Assembly (NCBI RefSeq): GCF_000373625.1
Contig: NZ_KB891999.1
Span: 101,738-165,737, forward strand
Reading direction: 5' to 3'
Length of the DNA: 64,000 nucleotides
Origin: Streptomyces sp. LaPpAH-108
GTDB lineage: Bacteria > Actinomycetota > Actinomycetes > Streptomycetales > Streptomycetaceae
Made by a program: the position numbers and the translations under genes. Under the pieces are notes generated by a model. The model searched no databases, was not told the DNA's origin, and saw nothing but the letters and a program-made list of their open reading frames with translations. Shown here piece after piece: positions 1 through 10,623 of the stretch (position 1 is the stretch's first letter; each line of letters starts with the position of its first letter).

Positions 1-599
1 TCCCAGAGGCCGGCCAGATGTGTGCGCAGGACTTCCTCGGCTTCCCGCCCGGTCAAGTGGCCGATGAGCACATGGGTGGTGAGGCCGTCCGCCAGGGCGA
101 GCAGAGCGCGAGCCTCGCGCTGCGGGTCGGGCGGCGTGGCGCCTTCGTCGGCCGAGTCGGTCTCGGTGGCCTCTGCGATGAGGCGGACGAGGAGGGTCTG
201 GAGGGCCGTGTAGCTGATTCTCAGCGGACCGGCGAGTGACTCGCTGACAGCGGCCTGGGCGACGAACGCGAGCCAGATCCGTGCTTCCGCGCGGTGTTCC
301 TCGCGGAGCAGGGCGATCTCGTCGGTCGCGTGGCCCAGGACGGCGGCGGCCGATCGGTCCGGGCTTGCGGCCAGGCGGTTCCTCACCCGCTCGGTGATGC
401 GCTCGCCGACGTGGTCGACGGCGAAAAGCAGCATCTCCCCCTTGCTGCGGAAGCAGCGCTGGACGGCGCCCACGGAGACCTGCGCGCGGGCGGCAACATC
501 ACGCATGCTCACCCCCTCCGGCCCGTGTTCGTCGGCGAGGAGGCAGACGGCCTCGGCGATCCGGCGGCGTCGGCTCTCGTAGTCCACCTGTTTGGGCAT
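1..599 (-). CDS. TetR/AcrR-family transcriptional regulator (3' end outside window)
   Basis: Reading leftward from an ATG at 599, the frame stays open to the window edge (199 codons, no stop seen). The N-terminus (MPKQVDYESRRRRIAEAV) is followed by a TetR-type helix-turn-helix at about residues 20-50, including GVSMRDVAARAQVSVGAVQR. The rest fits a ligand-binding helical domain with conserved arginines (EEHRAEARIWLAF). A TetR protein is normally about 190-210 residues, so little is missing. It is divergent from the amidase at 689, and a near-perfect palindrome lies between them at 620-637. Autoregulation and control of the amidase are therefore likely, but this is inference. The ligand is unknown. 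Confidence 0.88.
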   Translation of the reverse strand, partial: MPKQVDYESRRRRIAEAVCLLADEHGPEGVSMRDVAARAQVSVGAVQRCFRSKGEMLLFAVDHVGERITERVRNRLAASPDRSAAAVLGHATDEIALLREEHRAEARIWLAFVAQAAVSESLAGPLRISYTALQTLLVRLIAEATETDSADEGATPPDPQREARALLALADGLTTHVLIGHLTGREAEEVLRTHLAGLW

Positions 600-619
600 G
601 CGCGGTCGGCCTCCTTATT

Positions 620-637
620 CCAATACGATCGTATCGG
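620..637. promoter_or_regulatory. Probable TetR operator between divergent genes
   Basis: The 18 bp CCAATACGATCGTATCGG contain a perfect 12-bp palindrome (ATACGATCGTAT) and differ from full dyad symmetry by one base per half. It sits 21 bp upstream of the TetR start and 52 bp upstream of the amidase start, the usual place for an operator controlling both. Binding by the neighbouring TetR protein is inferred from position. Confidence 0.65.
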
Positions 638-688
638 TTCCGGGCTATGGTGCGGACCCGGGTACTTCGGCATGCGGAGGAAAGCACG

Positions 689-2113
689 ATGATCAGGCAG
701 GACGCCCTGTGGGGCATGACGGCCGCCGCCCAGGCGGAGGCGGTCCGAAGCGGAGAGATCTCGGCCCTCGAACTGGTCGACAGTCACCTGGCCCGCATCG
801 CCGAGGTCAACCCACGGGTCAACGCGGTCACGCAGCTGATGGCCGAGCGAGCCCGTGAGGCAGCGGCGCGGACGGACCGGCGGCGAGCGGCGGGCGAAGA
901 ACTCGGGCCACTGGCCGGGGTGCCGTTCACGGTGAAGGAGACCACCGCTGTCGAAGGCGTGCCGACCACGCTCGGAACGGCACGCTTCCGCGACATGGTG
1001 GCTCCGGCCGACGCGCCCCCGGTGGCCCGGCTCCGCGCGGCCGGAGCCGTACCGATCGGCCACAGCAACATGCCCACCCTGGTCCTGGCCGGGATGCACA
1101 CCCGCAGCGAACTGTTCGGCGACACCGTCAACCCGTGGGACCGGAGCCGGACCCCGGGCGGCAGCAGCGGCGGTGACGGAGTGGCCGTCGCCACCGGCAT
1201 GGCCGCGCTCGGACTCGGCAACGACTCCGGCGGATCGGTACGGATCCCGGCCTCGTTCTGCGGGGTGACGGGGCTGAAGCCGACCACCGGACGGTTCCCC
1301 GCCGACCACCGCGTCCTCGGCCCGGACGACCCGGGCCCGGCCTCACAACTGCTGGTCACCGACGGGCCCCTGGCCCGTACGGTCGCCGACCTGCGACTGG
1401 CGTACGAGACACTGGCCGGGACCGACCCCCGCGATCCACGGGCCGTTCCCGTGCCCCTCTACGGCGAGCCGCTGCCGGGGCCGCTCAAGGTCGCGGTCGT
1501 CGCCGACCCCGGAGGCCACGGCGTCCACCCGGCGGTCCGCGGGGCCGTCACGGCGGCGGCGGACGCGTTGCGCGACGCGGGGTACGACGTACGGGAGTTG
1601 GCCGACGTTCCGCGACTGGACGAGGCACTCGAGGCGTACGGCCGGATCACCGTGACCGAGTTCGCGCCGACCTGGCCGGTGGTGCGCAAGCTGCTCGGCG
1701 AAGGCCAGGACCGCTACATCCGGTGGGCCATGGAGAAGACCCCGCCCGCGACCGCCGCGGAACTCACGAAGCTGATGGGGACCTGGCTCACCATCCGCCG
1801 TTCCTGGGCGGAGTTCCTCCACGCATACCCGCTCCTGCTCGGGCCGGTGTTCACCGAGCCGCCCGTCGAGCCGGGCCTGGAGTCACGTGACGAAGCGGGA
1901 CGGGAACGGGTCGCCTCGGGCATGCGCCTGTGCACGGTGACCAGCTTCGTGGGCGTGCCCGCGGTAGCCGTACCGACCGGAGTCCACGACGGACTGCCGT
2001 CCGGCGTGCAGATCATCGGGCGCGCCTTCCGGGAAGACCTGTGCCTGGCCGCCGCCCAGGAGATCGAGGACCGCCTCGGCGTGCTCACACCGATCGACCC
2101 GCGCCGCGGGTGA
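689..2113 (+). CDS. Amidase (amidase-signature family hydrolase)
   Basis: A 474-residue amidase-signature enzyme. I chose the ATG at 689 because GGAGGA lies 8 bp upstream; an in-frame GTG at 647 would run into the operator-promoter region. The Ser-cisSer-Lys triad is visible: Lys83 in FTVKETT, the cis-Ser in the GGSSGG motif (157-162), and nucleophile Ser183 in GNDSGGSVRIP. The length is typical for the family (450-500). These enzymes hydrolyse amide bonds of small molecules in the cytoplasm, and the substrate cannot be predicted. It is divergent from a TetR regulator with a shared operator, suggesting substrate-induced expression. The crotonase gene follows after 99 bp. Confidence 0.92.
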   Translation: MIRQDALWGMTAAAQAEAVRSGEISALELVDSHLARIAEVNPRVNAVTQLMAERAREAAARTDRRRAAGEELGPLAGVPFTVKETTAVEGVPTTLGTARFRDMVAPADAPPVARLRAAGAVPIGHSNMPTLVLAGMHTRSELFGDTVNPWDRSRTPGGSSGGDGVAVATGMAALGLGNDSGGSVRIPASFCGVTGLKPTTGRFPADHRVLGPDDPGPASQLLVTDGPLARTVADLRLAYETLAGTDPRDPRAVPVPLYGEPLPGPLKVAVVADPGGHGVHPAVRGAVTAAADALRDAGYDVRELADVPRLDEALEAYGRITVTEFAPTWPVVRKLLGEGQDRYIRWAMEKTPPATAAELTKLMGTWLTIRRSWAEFLHAYPLLLGPVFTEPPVEPGLESRDEAGRERVASGMRLCTVTSFVGVPAVAVPTGVHDGLPSGVQIIGRAFREDLCLAAAQEIEDRLGVLTPIDPRRG

Positions 2114-2212
2114 CCCGACTCGACCGGTTCTCCCGCTCCGGGCCGCGCGAGCGGAGTATGGGACCGCACAACCCGAGAAGACCGTGATCACCGAGCGAGG
2201 AGAAGAGCAGCC

Positions 2213-2977
2213 GTGTCGGTCCGTGTGGAGCGCAAGGGGTTTGTCACCACCGTCGTCCTGTCCCGGCCGGAGGCGCGGAACGCGGTGGACGGGCCGACGG
2301 CCGTCGAACTGGCCGATGCCTTCCGGGCGTTCGAGGCGGACGACGGTGCGCGGGTGGCGGTGCTGTGGGGTGAGGGCGGGACGTTCTGCGCGGGGGCGGA
2401 TCTCAAGGCGATCGGTACGCCGCGCGGGAACCGGGTCGAGGAGGGTGGGGACGGGCCGATGGGGCCGACGCGGTTGCGGCTGTCCAAGCCGGTCATCGCG
2501 GCCGTCGCCGGGCATGCCGTGGCGGGCGGTCTCGAGCTGGCGCTGTGGTGTGATCTGCGGGTCGCCGAGGAGGACGCGGTGTTCGGGGTGTTCTGCCGCC
2601 GCTGGGGCGTCCCGCTGATCGATGGGGGCACGGTACGGCTGCCCCGGCTGGTCGGCACCGGGCGGGCGCTGGACATGATCCTGACCGGGCGGCCGGTGGA
2701 GGCCGCCGAGGCGCACGCGATCGGGCTCGCGGACCGCGTCGTACCGAGGGGGCGATCCCGGGCGGCGGCCGAGGAGTTGGCCGCCGCCATCGCCCGGTTC
2801 CCGCAGGACTGTCTGCGTGCCGACCGGGCGTCGGTGCTCGACCAGGAGGGGCGGCCGGAGGAGGCGGCGATGCGGGACGAACTGCTGGGCGGGCGGGACG
2901 TGTTGGGCGAGGCGTTGCGGGGTGCGCGGCGGTTCGCGGACGGGGCCGGGCGGCACGGTTCTTTCACCGGGCTGTGA
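2213..2977 (+). CDS. Enoyl-CoA hydratase/isomerase (crotonase) family protein
   Basis: A 254-residue crotonase-fold protein starting at GTG 2213 with GAGGAG upstream. The oxyanion-hole segments are present: TFCAGADLKAIG (about 57-68) and GHAVAGGLELAL (100-111). The C-terminal half contains the VRLPRLVGTGRALDMILTG stretch typical of the family. The position of the first catalytic glutamate of classical hydratases (rat Glu144) appears to hold Cys128, with Asp in place of the second. It may therefore act on CoA esters by another crotonase chemistry (isomerase, dehalogenase, hydrolase). No other beta-oxidation genes are nearby. Confidence 0.88.
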   Translation: MSVRVERKGFVTTVVLSRPEARNAVDGPTAVELADAFRAFEADDGARVAVLWGEGGTFCAGADLKAIGTPRGNRVEEGGDGPMGPTRLRLSKPVIAAVAGHAVAGGLELALWCDLRVAEEDAVFGVFCRRWGVPLIDGGTVRLPRLVGTGRALDMILTGRPVEAAEAHAIGLADRVVPRGRSRAAAEELAAAIARFPQDCLRADRASVLDQEGRPEEAAMRDELLGGRDVLGEALRGARRFADGAGRHGSFTGL

Positions 2978-3185
2978 GCGGGGGCCAGTTACCCGCAGTA
3001 AGCGATCATGCTCCGCCGTCCGGGTGCGGAACGCCCTCCGGGATACGGCAGGATGACGAGCGAACGCGCCCGCCGGTGCACGGCGTGCGGCGCGCCACGG
3101 CACATCCCGGACTTCGAGCAGGTGACAACGTGACGAGACTTCACTTCAAGCTCCACGCGGCCGTGTCGGCCCTGGGAGGCGGCCG

Positions 3186-4292
3186 GTGAACCACGTGCTG
3201 ACCCGTGAGGCGACGCTGGACGACCTCGTGCTCGCCGGGATCGCCCTGGCGGCCGGTGTGGTGCTGGCCTTCCTGTCCCGCACCGTGCTGCGCTGGCTGG
3301 CCAAGCACGCCAAGCGGACCAAGTGGAGCGGCGACGACGTCATCGTGGACGCGCTGCGCACGGTGGTGCCGTGGGCGGCGATAGCGGGCGGGGCGGCGAC
3401 GGCCGCGGCGATGCTGCCGCTGACCCGGACCACGAAGCACAGCGTGTACCAGATCCTCGAGGTCTGGATCATCTTCGTGGTGACGCTGTCCGCGGCCCGG
3501 GTGATCGCGAACCTCGTGCACGCCGTCACCCAGTCCCGCTCGGGGGTGGCGGGCTCGGCCACCATCTTCGTCAACATCACCCGGGTGCTGGTCCTCGCCA
3601 TCGGCTTCCTGGTGGTGCTCCAGACGCTCGGCATCTCCGTCGCGCCCCTCATCACCGCCCTGGGCGTCGGCGGTCTGGCCGTCGCGCTGGCCCTCCAGGA
3701 CACGCTGGCCAACCTCTTCGCGGGCATCCACATCCTCGCCTCCAAGACCGTCCAGCCGGGCGACTACATCCGGCTGAGCAGCGGCGAGGAGGGCTACGTC
3801 GTCGACATCAACTGGCGTCAGACGACCGTCCGCCAGCTCTCCAACAACCTCGTGGTCATCCCCAACGGCCAGCTGGCCAAGACCAACATGACCAACTTCA
3901 CCCGCCCCGAGCAGCAGCTCACGATGCTGGTCCAGGCGGGCGTGGGCTACGACTCGGACCTCGAACACGTCGAGCGCGTGACCGCCGACGTCGTGGGCGA
4001 GGTCATGACCGAGATCACCGGCGCCCTCCCCGAGCACGAGGCCGCCATCCGCTTCCACACCTTCGGCGAGTCCCGCATCGACTTCACCGTCATCCTCGGC
4101 GTCGGCGAATTCAGCGACCAGTTCCGCATCAAGCACGAGTTCATCAAGCGCCTCCACCGCCGCTACCGCGAGGAGGGCATCACGATCCCGGTCCCGGCCC
4201 GCACGGTGACGCTGCAGCAGGGGGCGCCGTTGATTCCGCATCAGCGGAGTGCCGGCGACGTACCGGCGGGTCCGGCACTGGCCGACCAGTGA
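3186..4292 (+). CDS. MscS-family mechanosensitive ion channel
   Basis: A 368-residue small-conductance mechanosensitive channel. GGAGG precedes the GTG start at 3186. Hydrophobic segments lie at about 14-31, 57-76, 85-108 and 125-146. The pore helix follows (GVGGLAVALALQDTLANLFAG, roughly 154-175), then the MscS beta-domain with QPGDYIRL, GYVVDINWRQT and the hallmark VVIPNGQLAKTNMTNFTRP. The C-terminal alpha/beta domain is complete. Such channels gate under membrane tension and release solutes on hypo-osmotic shock. The gene stands alone: 208 bp upstream show no gene, and the next gene converges on it. Confidence 0.94.
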   Translation: MNHVLTREATLDDLVLAGIALAAGVVLAFLSRTVLRWLAKHAKRTKWSGDDVIVDALRTVVPWAAIAGGAATAAAMLPLTRTTKHSVYQILEVWIIFVVTLSAARVIANLVHAVTQSRSGVAGSATIFVNITRVLVLAIGFLVVLQTLGISVAPLITALGVGGLAVALALQDTLANLFAGIHILASKTVQPGDYIRLSSGEEGYVVDINWRQTTVRQLSNNLVVIPNGQLAKTNMTNFTRPEQQLTMLVQAGVGYDSDLEHVERVTADVVGEVMTEITGALPEHEAAIRFHTFGESRIDFTVILGVGEFSDQFRIKHEFIKRLHRRYREEGITIPVPARTVTLQQGAPLIPHQRSAGDVPAGPALADQ

Positions 4293-4334
4293 GCCGGGTG
4301 GCGGCGCCCCGTGGGCAGGGCGTCGCCACCACTC

Positions 4335-4417
4335 CGCTCAGCCCTCGGACGCCTCAGCCCTCGGCCGCCGCGTCCCGCTCAGCCCTCGGCCGCGCGCCCC
4401 GCTCAGTCCTCGGCCGC
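4335..4417. repeat. Four tandem copies of the 3' end of the HD-domain gene
   Basis: Copies of CGCTCAGCCCTCGGCCGC or a close variant occur at 4335-4352, 4353-4368 (lacking the first two bases), 4376-4393 and 4400-4417. The last one contains the stop codon and final codons (A-A-E-D-stop) of the HD-domain gene. Read on the minus strand, each copy spells an Ala-Glu-Gly/Asp-stop ending. This looks like reiterated duplication of the gene terminus by slippage; no other function is apparent. Confidence 0.7.
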
Positions 4418-5059
4418 CGTGCTCCGCGACCAGCCCCGCCTCTCGCCCTCGTCGATGAGGTGGCGGCCCGCCGTCCACAGCGAGGCGGAGGCGTCGCCGA
4501 TCACCGCCTTGCGGGCCCGGACGTCGTCGGCGGTGACGCCGGGGGTACGCCAGGTGCCACCGCGGGCCATCCAGTTGAGCAGCAGCGGCTGGAGCCGGTC
4601 CATGGCCTTGGCGAACCGGGCCTCGGGCGTGGCCCGCTCCTCGAACTCGTCCCACAGGGCCCGCATCCGCCGGGCCTGGTCGTCCGGGAGCAGCCGGAAC
4701 AGCGCGTCGGCCGCGACCGCCTCCCGCTCCTGCTGACCGGCGCCGCCCGCGCTGTCGTACAGCGGGGTGTCGCCGGCGTAGATCTCCACCAGGTCGTGCA
4801 GCAGCACCAGCTCGATGGTGTGGCCGACGTCGATCGGCTCGTCCGCGTGCTCGGCGAGGACCGCCACCATCATCGCCAGGTGCCACGAGTGCTCGGCGTC
4901 GTTCTCCCGGCGGTCCGCCGCCGCGAGGGGCGACTGGCGCAGCACGGTCTTGAGCTGGTCCACCTCCACCAGGAAGGTGAGCTGGGCCCGCAGCCGCTCC
5001 TCGATGCCGTCGGGCAGGGGTGTCTTGTCCACGAGCAGGTTCCGGCGTTCATCGGTCAC
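4403..5059 (-). CDS. HD-domain phosphohydrolase (YfbR/HDDC2-like)
   Basis: A 218-residue HD-superfamily protein. The metal-binding histidine and aspartate residues are in NDAEHSWHLAMM (about 54-65) and in LVLLHDLVEIYAGD (about 84-97), the arrangement of 5'-deoxynucleotidase-like HD hydrolases (YfbR/HDDC2). I chose GTG 5059 (MTDERRNLLVDK); an in-frame GTG at 5086 would add nine residues (DRACHDEP) unlikely to be conserved. The likely role is dephosphorylation of nucleotide monophosphates in the cytoplasm, inferred from family. It is divergent from the DUF4186 gene, with both promoters in about 60 bp. Its 3' end has been reiterated downstream. Confidence 0.88.
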   Translation of the reverse strand: MTDERRNLLVDKTPLPDGIEERLRAQLTFLVEVDQLKTVLRQSPLAAADRRENDAEHSWHLAMMVAVLAEHADEPIDVGHTIELVLLHDLVEIYAGDTPLYDSAGGAGQQEREAVAADALFRLLPDDQARRMRALWDEFEERATPEARFAKAMDRLQPLLLNWMARGGTWRTPGVTADDVRARKAVIGDASASLWTAGRHLIDEGERRGWSRSTAAED

Positions 5060-5118
5060 CGGCTCATCGTGGCACGCCCGGTCCACGGCTCACGCCACCG
5101 GGCTAAGCTCGAAATAGT

Positions 5119-5562
5119 ATGACTTCTCCGCGCGAACCCGAACCCGAGCCCGAGCCCGACCCCATCCCCGCCCCCGAACCCTTCACCCCGCCCACCCCCG
5201 CCGCCCTCGACGCCCGGCTCGACTCGATCACCCGGCAGCCGTTCCGCGCCAAGTTCCATCTCCGTGGCCGGGACCGGGTCACCGCCGAGCTGAAGGGCCC
5301 CGCGACGATCCGCTGGCACGCGTACGACCTGATCGCGAAGCGGCTGGCGCCCGCGCGGCCGTACAAGGACGGCAAGCAGACGCCGTACCGGGGGCACCCC
5401 GTCTTCGTGGCGCAGCACGCGACCGGGACGTGCTGCCGGAGCTGTCTGCTGCGGTGCCACGGGATCCCCAAGGACCGTGACCTCACCCGCGCCGAGCACG
5501 TGTACGTCGTGGACGTGATCTGCCGCTGGATCGAGCGGGAGATGACCGGGACCGGCCGCTGA
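5119..5562 (+). CDS. DUF4186 family protein
   Basis: A 147-residue protein. The first 30 residues are a low-complexity EP/P-rich tail (EPEPEPEPDPIP). The conserved DUF4186 core follows: FRAKFHLRGRD, then RPYKDGKQTPYRGHPVFVAQ, a Cys pair in GTCCRSCLLRCHGIPK, and a C-terminal helix ending IERE. The conserved Cys and His residues could bind a metal, but the family function is unknown. A TAAGCT hexamer nine bases before the ATG, with no Shine-Dalgarno site, suggests leaderless transcription. It is divergent from the HD hydrolase gene. Confidence 0.87.
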   Translation: MTSPREPEPEPEPDPIPAPEPFTPPTPAALDARLDSITRQPFRAKFHLRGRDRVTAELKGPATIRWHAYDLIAKRLAPARPYKDGKQTPYRGHPVFVAQHATGTCCRSCLLRCHGIPKDRDLTRAEHVYVVDVICRWIEREMTGTGR

Positions 5563-5651
5563 GCGATCGGCGGCGGACCCCTGTCGAAGCGAGAGCGGTC
5601 ACGAGATATCTTGATGTCGAGCAATGTTGCAGACGTGGAGCGGAGCACCCG

Positions 5652-7871
<2,220 letters not shown>

Positions 7872-7885
7872 TCCAGGCGTAGCTC

Positions 7886-7922
7886 ACCGTGCCCCGGCCG
7901 GGCTCTCCGGCCGGGGCACGGT
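7886..7922 (+). terminator. Strong intrinsic hairpin after icd
   Basis: A perfect 16-bp inverted repeat (ACCGTGCCCCGGCCGG, loop GCTCT, then its exact complement) begins 15 bp after the icd stop. There is no U-tract, as usual for Streptomyces terminators. It separates icd from metY. Confidence 0.85.
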
Positions 7923-8077
7923 CGTACCCGTCGGCAGTACGTCGGGGGCATTGCCCCGTGTTGCGGCGGTGTGCCGAGCATGACGTCCTCGTGTCGGGGT
8001 GCGCGCCGGACTGTCCGGTGCCCGCCGCCCGTGCTTGTCTCGTCGCGAGTCCGCGCCCGACCCGTACGAGGAGCACC

Positions 8078-9442
8078 ATGAGCAGCCGGCCCATCGACTC
8101 GGTCACCGCAGGCCACACCCCCGACGAGACGCCCGCAGGACCCGACACCTCGGCCTGGTCGTTCGAGACCCGGCAGATCCACGCGGGGGCGACGCCCGAC
8201 CCGACCACCGGGGCGCGGGCCACGCCGATCTACCAGACGACGTCCTTCGTCTTCGAGGACACCCGGCACGCGGCCGACCTGTTCTCGCTCGCGGAGCCCG
8301 GCAACATCTACACCCGCATCCACAACCCCACCCAGGACGTCTTCGAGCAGCGCGTCGCCGCTCTGGAGAGCGGGGTCGCGGCCGTCGCGCTCGCGTCCGG
8401 GCAGGCCGCCGAGACGCTGGCGATCCTCACCCTGGCGGGCGCGGGCGACCACATCGTCTCCAGCACCTCGCTGTACGGCGGCACCTACAACCTCTTCCGG
8501 CACACCCTGCCGAGGCTCGGCATCGAGGTGTCGTTCGTGGACGACCCCGACGACCTGGACGCCTGGCGCGCGGCGATCCGCCCGGACACGAAGGCGCTGT
8601 TCGCGGAGACGCTGGGCAATCCGCGCGGCAACGTGCTCGACGTACGCGGCGTCGCGGACGTGGCGCACGACGCGGGCGTACCGCTGATCGTGGACAACAC
8701 GGTGCCGACTCCCTATCTGCTGCGGCCCATCGAGCACGGCGCGGACATCGTGGTGCACTCCGCGACCAAGTTCCTCGGCGGACACGGCACGACCATCGCG
8801 GGCGTGGTGGTGGACGGCGGAACCTTCGACTTCGGCGCGCACCCGGAGCGGTTCCCTGACTTCACCGAGCCCGACCCGAGCTACCACGGGCTGCGCTACT
8901 GGCCCGCGCTCGGACCCGGCGCCTTCGCGGTCAAGCTGCGTGTGCAGCTGCTGCGCGACCTCGGCCCGGCGCTCTCCCCGCACTCGGCGTTCCTGCTGCT
9001 CCAGGGCGTGGAGACGCTGAGCCTGCGCCTGGAGCGGCACTCGGCGAACGCGCTCGCGCTGGCCGAGTGGCTGGAGGGCCGCGACGAGGTGGCCGCCGTC
9101 CACTACCCGGGCCTCGAGTCCAGCCCGTGGTACGAGGCCGGGCAGACGTATCTGCCGCGCGGCGCCGGTGCCGTCGTCTCCTTCGAGCTGCGGGACGGCG
9201 TGGAGGCGGGCAAGCGGTTCGTGGACGCGGTGGAGCTGTTCAGCCATCTCGCCAACATCGGTGACGTGCGCAGCCTGATCATCCACCCCGCGTCCACCAC
9301 CCACAGCCAGCTCGACGAGGAGCAGCTGACGGCGACGGGCACCGCGCCGGGTCTGGTGCGCCTCTCGGTGGGCCTGGAGAGCGTGGCCGACCTCAAGGCG
9401 GACCTGGAGGCCGGGTTCCGCGCGGCCAAGGGCGCCTCCTGA
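8078..9442 (+). CDS. metY: O-acetylhomoserine sulfhydrylase (PLP-dependent)
   Basis: A 454-residue Cys/Met-metabolism PLP enzyme. It converts O-acetylhomoserine plus sulfide to homocysteine (direct sulfhydrylation). ATG 8078 has GAGGAG upstream; the frame extends further 5' but without conserved sequence. Family marks are TRQIHAGATPDPTTGARATP (about 28-47), TRIHNPTQDVFEQRVAALE, the PLP lysine in VVHSATKFLGGHGTT (about 223-237), and SLIIHPASTTHSQL near the C-terminus, which separates OAH sulfhydrylases from cystathionine synthases. metX follows 71 bp later. Their adjacency supports the acetyl route and a methionine/sulfide assimilation operon. I recognised no SAM riboswitch in the 155 bp upstream. 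Confidence 0.94.
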   Translation: MSSRPIDSVTAGHTPDETPAGPDTSAWSFETRQIHAGATPDPTTGARATPIYQTTSFVFEDTRHAADLFSLAEPGNIYTRIHNPTQDVFEQRVAALESGVAAVALASGQAAETLAILTLAGAGDHIVSSTSLYGGTYNLFRHTLPRLGIEVSFVDDPDDLDAWRAAIRPDTKALFAETLGNPRGNVLDVRGVADVAHDAGVPLIVDNTVPTPYLLRPIEHGADIVVHSATKFLGGHGTTIAGVVVDGGTFDFGAHPERFPDFTEPDPSYHGLRYWPALGPGAFAVKLRVQLLRDLGPALSPHSAFLLLQGVETLSLRLERHSANALALAEWLEGRDEVAAVHYPGLESSPWYEAGQTYLPRGAGAVVSFELRDGVEAGKRFVDAVELFSHLANIGDVRSLIIHPASTTHSQLDEEQLTATGTAPGLVRLSVGLESVADLKADLEAGFRAAKGAS

Positions 9443-9513
9443 GCACGGTCCCGGCGACACCGGACCACGCCCTCCCGCCCGCCGCCACCGGCGCCTGGCG
9501 GGAGGGCGACCCC

Positions 9514-10620
9514 GTGGGGCGGCGGCGCTGGTACGCGGCCGAGGCGCCGCTTTCGTTGGAGGCGGGCGGTGAACTGCCCGGTGTCCGGCTGGCGTTCGAG
9601 ACCTGGGGACGGCTCGCCCCGGACCGCTCCAACGCGGTACTGGTGCTGCACGCGCTGACCGGGGACAGCCATGTGGCCGGTCCGGTGGAGCCCGGGCATC
9701 CCTCCCCCGGCTGGTGGGACGCGCTGGTCGGGCCCGCGCGCGCGCTGGACACCGACCGCTGGTTCGTCGTCGCGCCGAACGTGCTCGGCGGCTGCCAGGG
9801 CAGCACGGGACCGGCCTCCGTACATCCCGGCGGTCCCGGCGCCGGGCGGGCCTGGGGCGGTTCCTTCCCGTTCCTGACCCAGCGGGACCAGGTGGCGGCG
9901 GAGTCCGGCCTCGCGGACGCGCTCGGGATCGACCGGTGGGCGCTCGTCGTCGGCGGCTCGATGGGCGGGATGCGGGCCGTGGAGTGGGCGGTGTCGTACC
10001 CGGAGCGCACGGGCGCCCTGCTGCTGCTCGCCACCTCGGCGGAGGCGAGCGCGGAGCAATTGGCCTGGGCGCACATCCAGCTCCGGGCCATCCGCGACGA
10101 CCCGCACTGGCAGGGCGGCGACTATCACGACACCGGGCACGGACCGCTCGCCGGACTCGGCCTGGCCCGCCGCGTCGCCCATGTCACCTACCGCGCCGAA
10201 CCGGAACTCCGGGCCCGCTTCGGACGGCTCCCGCAGGGTTCGGAGGACCCCTGGCACGGTGGCCGTTACCGGGTGGCGTCCTATCTCGACCATCACGCCG
10301 ACAAACTGAACCGCCGCTTCGACGCGGCCAGTTACGTGGTGCTGACCGAGGCGATGAACGCCCATGACGTGGGCCGGGGGCGGGGCGGTACGCGGGCCGC
10401 GCTCGCCCGGGTGACCGCGCCCACCCTGGTCGCCGGGGTGGACTCCGACCGGCTCTATCCCCTGGCCCAGCAGGAGCGGCTGGCCGCGCTGATCCCCTCG
10501 GCGGACCGGCCCCGGGTGGTGGAGTCGGCGTACGGGCACGACGGCTTCCTGCTCGAGACGGAGCAAGTCGGCACAATGGTGCGCGAGTTGCTCGCACCGT
10601 CCGCGCCGCCCCGGGAGTGA
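9514..10620 (+). CDS. metX: Homoserine O-acetyltransferase
   Basis: A 368-residue alpha/beta-hydrolase-fold acyltransferase that makes O-acetylhomoserine for the metY product just upstream. Conserved marks are the N-terminal LPGVRLAFETWGRL, HALTGDSHVAG, NVLGGCQGSTGP, the nucleophile elbow GGSMGGM (about 148-154), Asp in AGVDSDRLYP and His in SAYGHDGFL. The frame is open back to the metY stop, and conserved-looking sequence (TGAWREGDPVG) precedes the GTG at 9514. The true start may therefore be a CTG at 9439 overlapping the metY stop; GTG 9514 is the first ordinary start codon. Acetyl rather than succinyl specificity is inferred from the metY context. Confidence 0.93.
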   Translation: MGRRRWYAAEAPLSLEAGGELPGVRLAFETWGRLAPDRSNAVLVLHALTGDSHVAGPVEPGHPSPGWWDALVGPARALDTDRWFVVAPNVLGGCQGSTGPASVHPGGPGAGRAWGGSFPFLTQRDQVAAESGLADALGIDRWALVVGGSMGGMRAVEWAVSYPERTGALLLLATSAEASAEQLAWAHIQLRAIRDDPHWQGGDYHDTGHGPLAGLGLARRVAHVTYRAEPELRARFGRLPQGSEDPWHGGRYRVASYLDHHADKLNRRFDAASYVVLTEAMNAHDVGRGRGGTRAALARVTAPTLVAGVDSDRLYPLAQQERLAALIPSADRPRVVESAYGHDGFLLETEQVGTMVRELLAPSAPPRE

Positions 10621-10623
10621 TCC

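Noticed and set aside
7923..8077. SAM riboswitch upstream of metY
   Set aside because: I could not find the conserved SAM-II or SAM-IV core sequences; a covariance-model search would be needed to exclude one.
7980..8081. A 33-codon frame (starting MTSSCRGARRTVRC) whose TGA overlaps the metY ATG
   Set aside because: No ribosome site precedes it and it lacks the (H/V)DLxRV block of the sulfur leaders; coupling with metY is possible but unsupported.
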